This document shows, piece after piece, positions 60,991-64,000 of a DNA stretch of 64,000 nt. Source of the DNA: Rhizomys pruinosus. Lineage: Eukaryota; Chordata; Mammalia; Rodentia; Spalacidae. The translations under genes were made by a program, and so were the position numbers. The stretch is from NCBI GenBank assembly GCA_009823505.1, contig VZQC01005904.1, positions 7,794 through 71,793 of the forward strand. The letters run 5' to 3'. The notes beneath the pieces are model-generated. The model did not search any database, was not told where the DNA came from, and was given only the letters and a program-made list of their open reading frames with translations. The stretch's first letter is position 1. Every line of letters begins with the position of its first letter.

Positions 60991-63900
60991 GTAGCTAAGA
61001 GTGATGTGGCAGAGGGGGAAGTGGAGCTGTAGAGATTGAACCCATGCAGGAAGAGGTGAGGGGGCATAGATGAGTACCCAGTCCAGGGTTGCTGTCTCTG
61101 AGCCCAGGGAGAGTGGGGCACACACTACCACTCGGGACATACTGTTCCACATCACATGACTGGGCAGCTTTTCACTTTGAAAGTTTTTCAAGAAGCTTTA
61201 AAGAATCCTGGTGATCTGCCACCTTGGAGTCTCCAGTATGAGAGTTTTGTCATGTTTGCTGTAAATTTCTCCCTTTTGGTATGTGCGTTTGTACCGTTTT
61301 TTCCATGATCCCCTTGGCCTGCTGTTAACACCTCGGTGTGTATTTCCTAACAGCCTCCACTGCAGTCACATGCAGCTGTCAGGATCAGCAAGTGGATAGT
61401 GCTGTCACTGGATCCGCAGACTTAAAACTTTTTATTTGTTCCCATATTGTCCTTTTTAGCCAGAAAATAAAAACTTCAGAGCCAAGTGACTAAATTTATG
61501 CTTTGAATGACAGCATTCCTTCCTTTTGATTCCATTCATTTGGAAGGCTCTTTGGTTTTGTCTTTACTATGGTGACAGTTGTGGAGGGACAGTGGGGGTG
61601 GGGGGCATGAATTATAGACCCTGCATTGATTTGCCTGGTGCTTCTGGATGATGAGAATTTCATGTTTCTGCAGGAGCACTGCAGAGCAAGGTATCCTTAG
61701 TCCCTTTCATCAAGGAGGTATATGGTGACCTCTGGTGCTGATAATGTCGAGCAACAACTGTGTCTTCCACTGCAGAATCGGCTTCCTAAGCTATTTGTGC
61801 CTCCATTTAAGGGATACAAATAGCTTGGAAGGAAGAAAGCTTACGCATTGTTATAAGACAGGGCCCAAGCATCAGGGCGGTGCTGAGCTCCTGATGCTCC
61901 TGAAAGGCATGCCTTGCTGACAGAGTTACACCCACGTGGCCTACCAACCATTTTAACCCCTCCTGTGTGATATATACATTAGGGAGATTCAGGAGGATGG
62001 CAGAGGCCTTGGGGTCAGCACAGAGAAGTCAGTGGACCCAGACACATTCAGGGAAGCTGGTGCTGTGTTTTAGAGGTGATGGAGAAGGCAAGGAGCTTGC
62101 ATTCCAATGAGTGGTACAGGGTCGTTTGTACCTTGCAGCCTGTATTTGAGGCTTCCTTGTCCTGTGCGGGTGCTTCAATGCAAGGCAGCCCACTTCCCTT
62201 ATTGGCCAGTTCCAGTTTTCTCCACTGCCTGGCCAGCTCATCTTCTGGAGGTGACATCAGCTACAAGTTGTAGCCTTTGGCACATGGTTCTGAAAATGTA
62301 GTGTCCACTTGGGAGAGTGGAGGTGTTCAAGCTGTGAAGGGATGCTGGCCTTTCCGAATTTGAGGCGTTTGTTGTAGACCCATCCCAACCCTGAGGCTGG
62401 GGTTGGTGACCCTCTGTAGCTTCTTCCGGGTTTCTGTCATGAGCTCCAGCCTGAGTAACTATGTAAATATACTGCTTTTGGTTAGTAGTGGCTTGGGGTT
62501 ATCCTGGCAGTGAACTGCAGTGGACAGTATGGCGCTAAGACAGATTCTGCAGTGAATGGAAACCCTTCTAATAGTCTGTCCACAAGAAGCAGCTCATCTT
62601 TTGTTTACACTGCTTGCTTCCTCCTCTGCCCATGACATGTCTGGCTTGAATTGATTGAGTTGACCACAGTGGAACCCTGCATCAGATAAAGTGGAGAGGA
62701 AAAAGTGGCCCACATGTCAGTTTTGATGAGTCAAATTTCATTAAAGTGTCAAACACACGAGCTGTTACAATAGCTGTGCTATTGTAAGCTATGTGTTTCT
62801 CCTTCCTTAGGAAGGAAACCCACTGTGCTATCTAAGTTCTTGTTTTTAGAAATGAAGGTTGTTCGTATAAATCATGAACAAGGAAGAGGCCTCAGTTGTA
62901 GCTTGCTTGGTAATTGGATGAACTAGACAAACCAGAGATGTGTGTCCTTGGGCTGTATTCTTTGGAAGTCTTAATTGAATGTTAGAGTTTAATAAGATAA
63001 ACTGCTTGCTTTTCCTGTCGTGAAAAGCATCATTAAACATGTGATTATCAGATGTGAAATTCAAACTAGGCCTGACTCATGGAAGGAGGGTTGCTTTACA
63101 AGTGACGTATAGAAGAAGCTCTTGCAGCAGTAGCGACAAAGGGTTAGATGAATTGGCTGGTACCTGCCATTGTCTGTGATAGCTACCAGCTTGTGAGTGT
63201 GTTTTCCTCAGAGTTGGAGGAAGCAGCTTGACGGTTTGATTTTTAGGTAGCTTCCACTCCACACCTAGCCTGGCCCACATCGTCCCTGTCCCGTGAGTAC
63301 AGTGATGAGGTGGCGAGCAGTTCAGTTTCTCAGGAGCGGAAGGACCTGTGTTTGATTATCTCCACAGTGCTGCTTTTTGAACAAGCACTTTCTAGAACTA
63401 CCTACGACAGAGTTTGGCTCAGTAAGAAAACTCACCCCATTAAGGAACATGGAGACTCTGGCCTCAGACCTTGAACCCTGACACTACAAGGTCCACATTT
63501 TGGTTTGTCCCTTAGTGCTAGGGACTTAAAAAGAAGTTGTGGAGACAGCTAGAGACCCTGGTTGCGATTATCACTCTGGTCTGTGTCATTTGGAGCAGTG
63601 CCAGGAACTCTGTGCACCTGTCTGTCTTTAGATGCTCTGGAAGTGCTTTTGTCCCTGTAGACACTGCTGCATCTGACTGGGTGCACGCAAATAGGAAAGG
63701 AGACTGAGGCACTGGGCTGTGTTCAAATGGCTGGCTGGGCAGCGGGCTAGACAGCCTTGTGTTGATCACACCATGTGTGAGCTCTGCCGGTCTGGCAGGT
63801 GCTACACCTGCAGGGCTGCCTGGCAGTTGTGCGACCGTGAGCCATGAACACATAACTAAGAGGAGGTGCAGGTGCCTGGAGGGGAACTTCAGGGAGGTCT

Positions 63901-64000
63901 ATGGGGTAATTTTTTTAATCTCTGGAGGAGGAAATGAAGATGCAAAGAAAGGAAGGCTCGGCCCTTCTGCAGACACACGAAAATAATACAAGGCTGTTGC

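Larger units (their letters stand above)
56933..64000 (+). other. Bcl2l11: Bcl2l11 intron 3 (partial)
   Basis: Starts with GTAAGG and runs past the window end. The first 2.3 kb is crowded with B1 and B2 elements in both orientations; 61000-64000 is unique sequence in which I recognise no repeat or coding exon. Unannotated stretches also include 59170-59450, 59500-60310 and 60413-60830. Confidence 0.8.

Overview
The window is nuclear DNA from a muroid rodent. It is dense in rodent SINEs of the B1, B2, B4 and ID types, has old antisense L1 fragments, rodent medium-reiteration repeats and many simple repeats, and carries vertebrate splice signals. The BIM BH3 exon differs from the mouse and rat residues I remember (it has EIWIAQ and ends NASYPRR), so this is probably a cricetid or another non-murine muroid rather than Mus or Rattus. 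Species is not determined.

Only two protein genes are supported, both on the + strand. Positions 1-26772 are the 3' intronic part of Acoxl (acyl-CoA oxidase-like). Its last coding exon is at 26773-26943 and ends in the peroxisomal tripeptide SKL; an AATAAA follows at 27591. About 3 kb further on Bcl2l11 (BIM, the BH3-only apoptosis initiator) begins. A GC-rich promoter and CpG island (about 28.7-32.0 kb) lead to a 5'UTR exon ending at 30178, a 2.3 kb GC-rich intron, the main coding exon (ATG 32494, donor after 32875, with the internal splice sites that make BimL), a 24 kb repeat-filled intron, and the BH3 exon at 56823-56932. The exon for the C-terminal 30 or so residues and membrane anchor lies beyond 64000.

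The Acoxl intron holds a CpG-rich 26-bp minisatellite (about 21.64-23.12 kb) that reads open in all three minus-strand frames, a 56/57-bp tandem array (about 16.85-17.86 kb), and a 234-bp-arm inverted duplication (25286-26005). The Bcl2l11 introns hold most copies of a young B2 subfamily marked by an internal 16-17 bp duplication, and a composite element with direct terminal repeats (45055-46848).

The observations most worth testing are: a 26-codon upstream ORF that starts in Bcl2l11 exon 1, crosses intron 1 and overlaps the BIM start codon; the CpG-decay gradient in the minisatellite; the palindrome; a second promoter-like element in intron 1; and a possible exon 2 read-through isoform lacking BH3. 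No prokaryotic genes, CRISPR arrays, rRNA or intact tRNA genes were seen. The sequence contains single N bases at 4630 and 44205 and a 10-N gap at 53907-53916.
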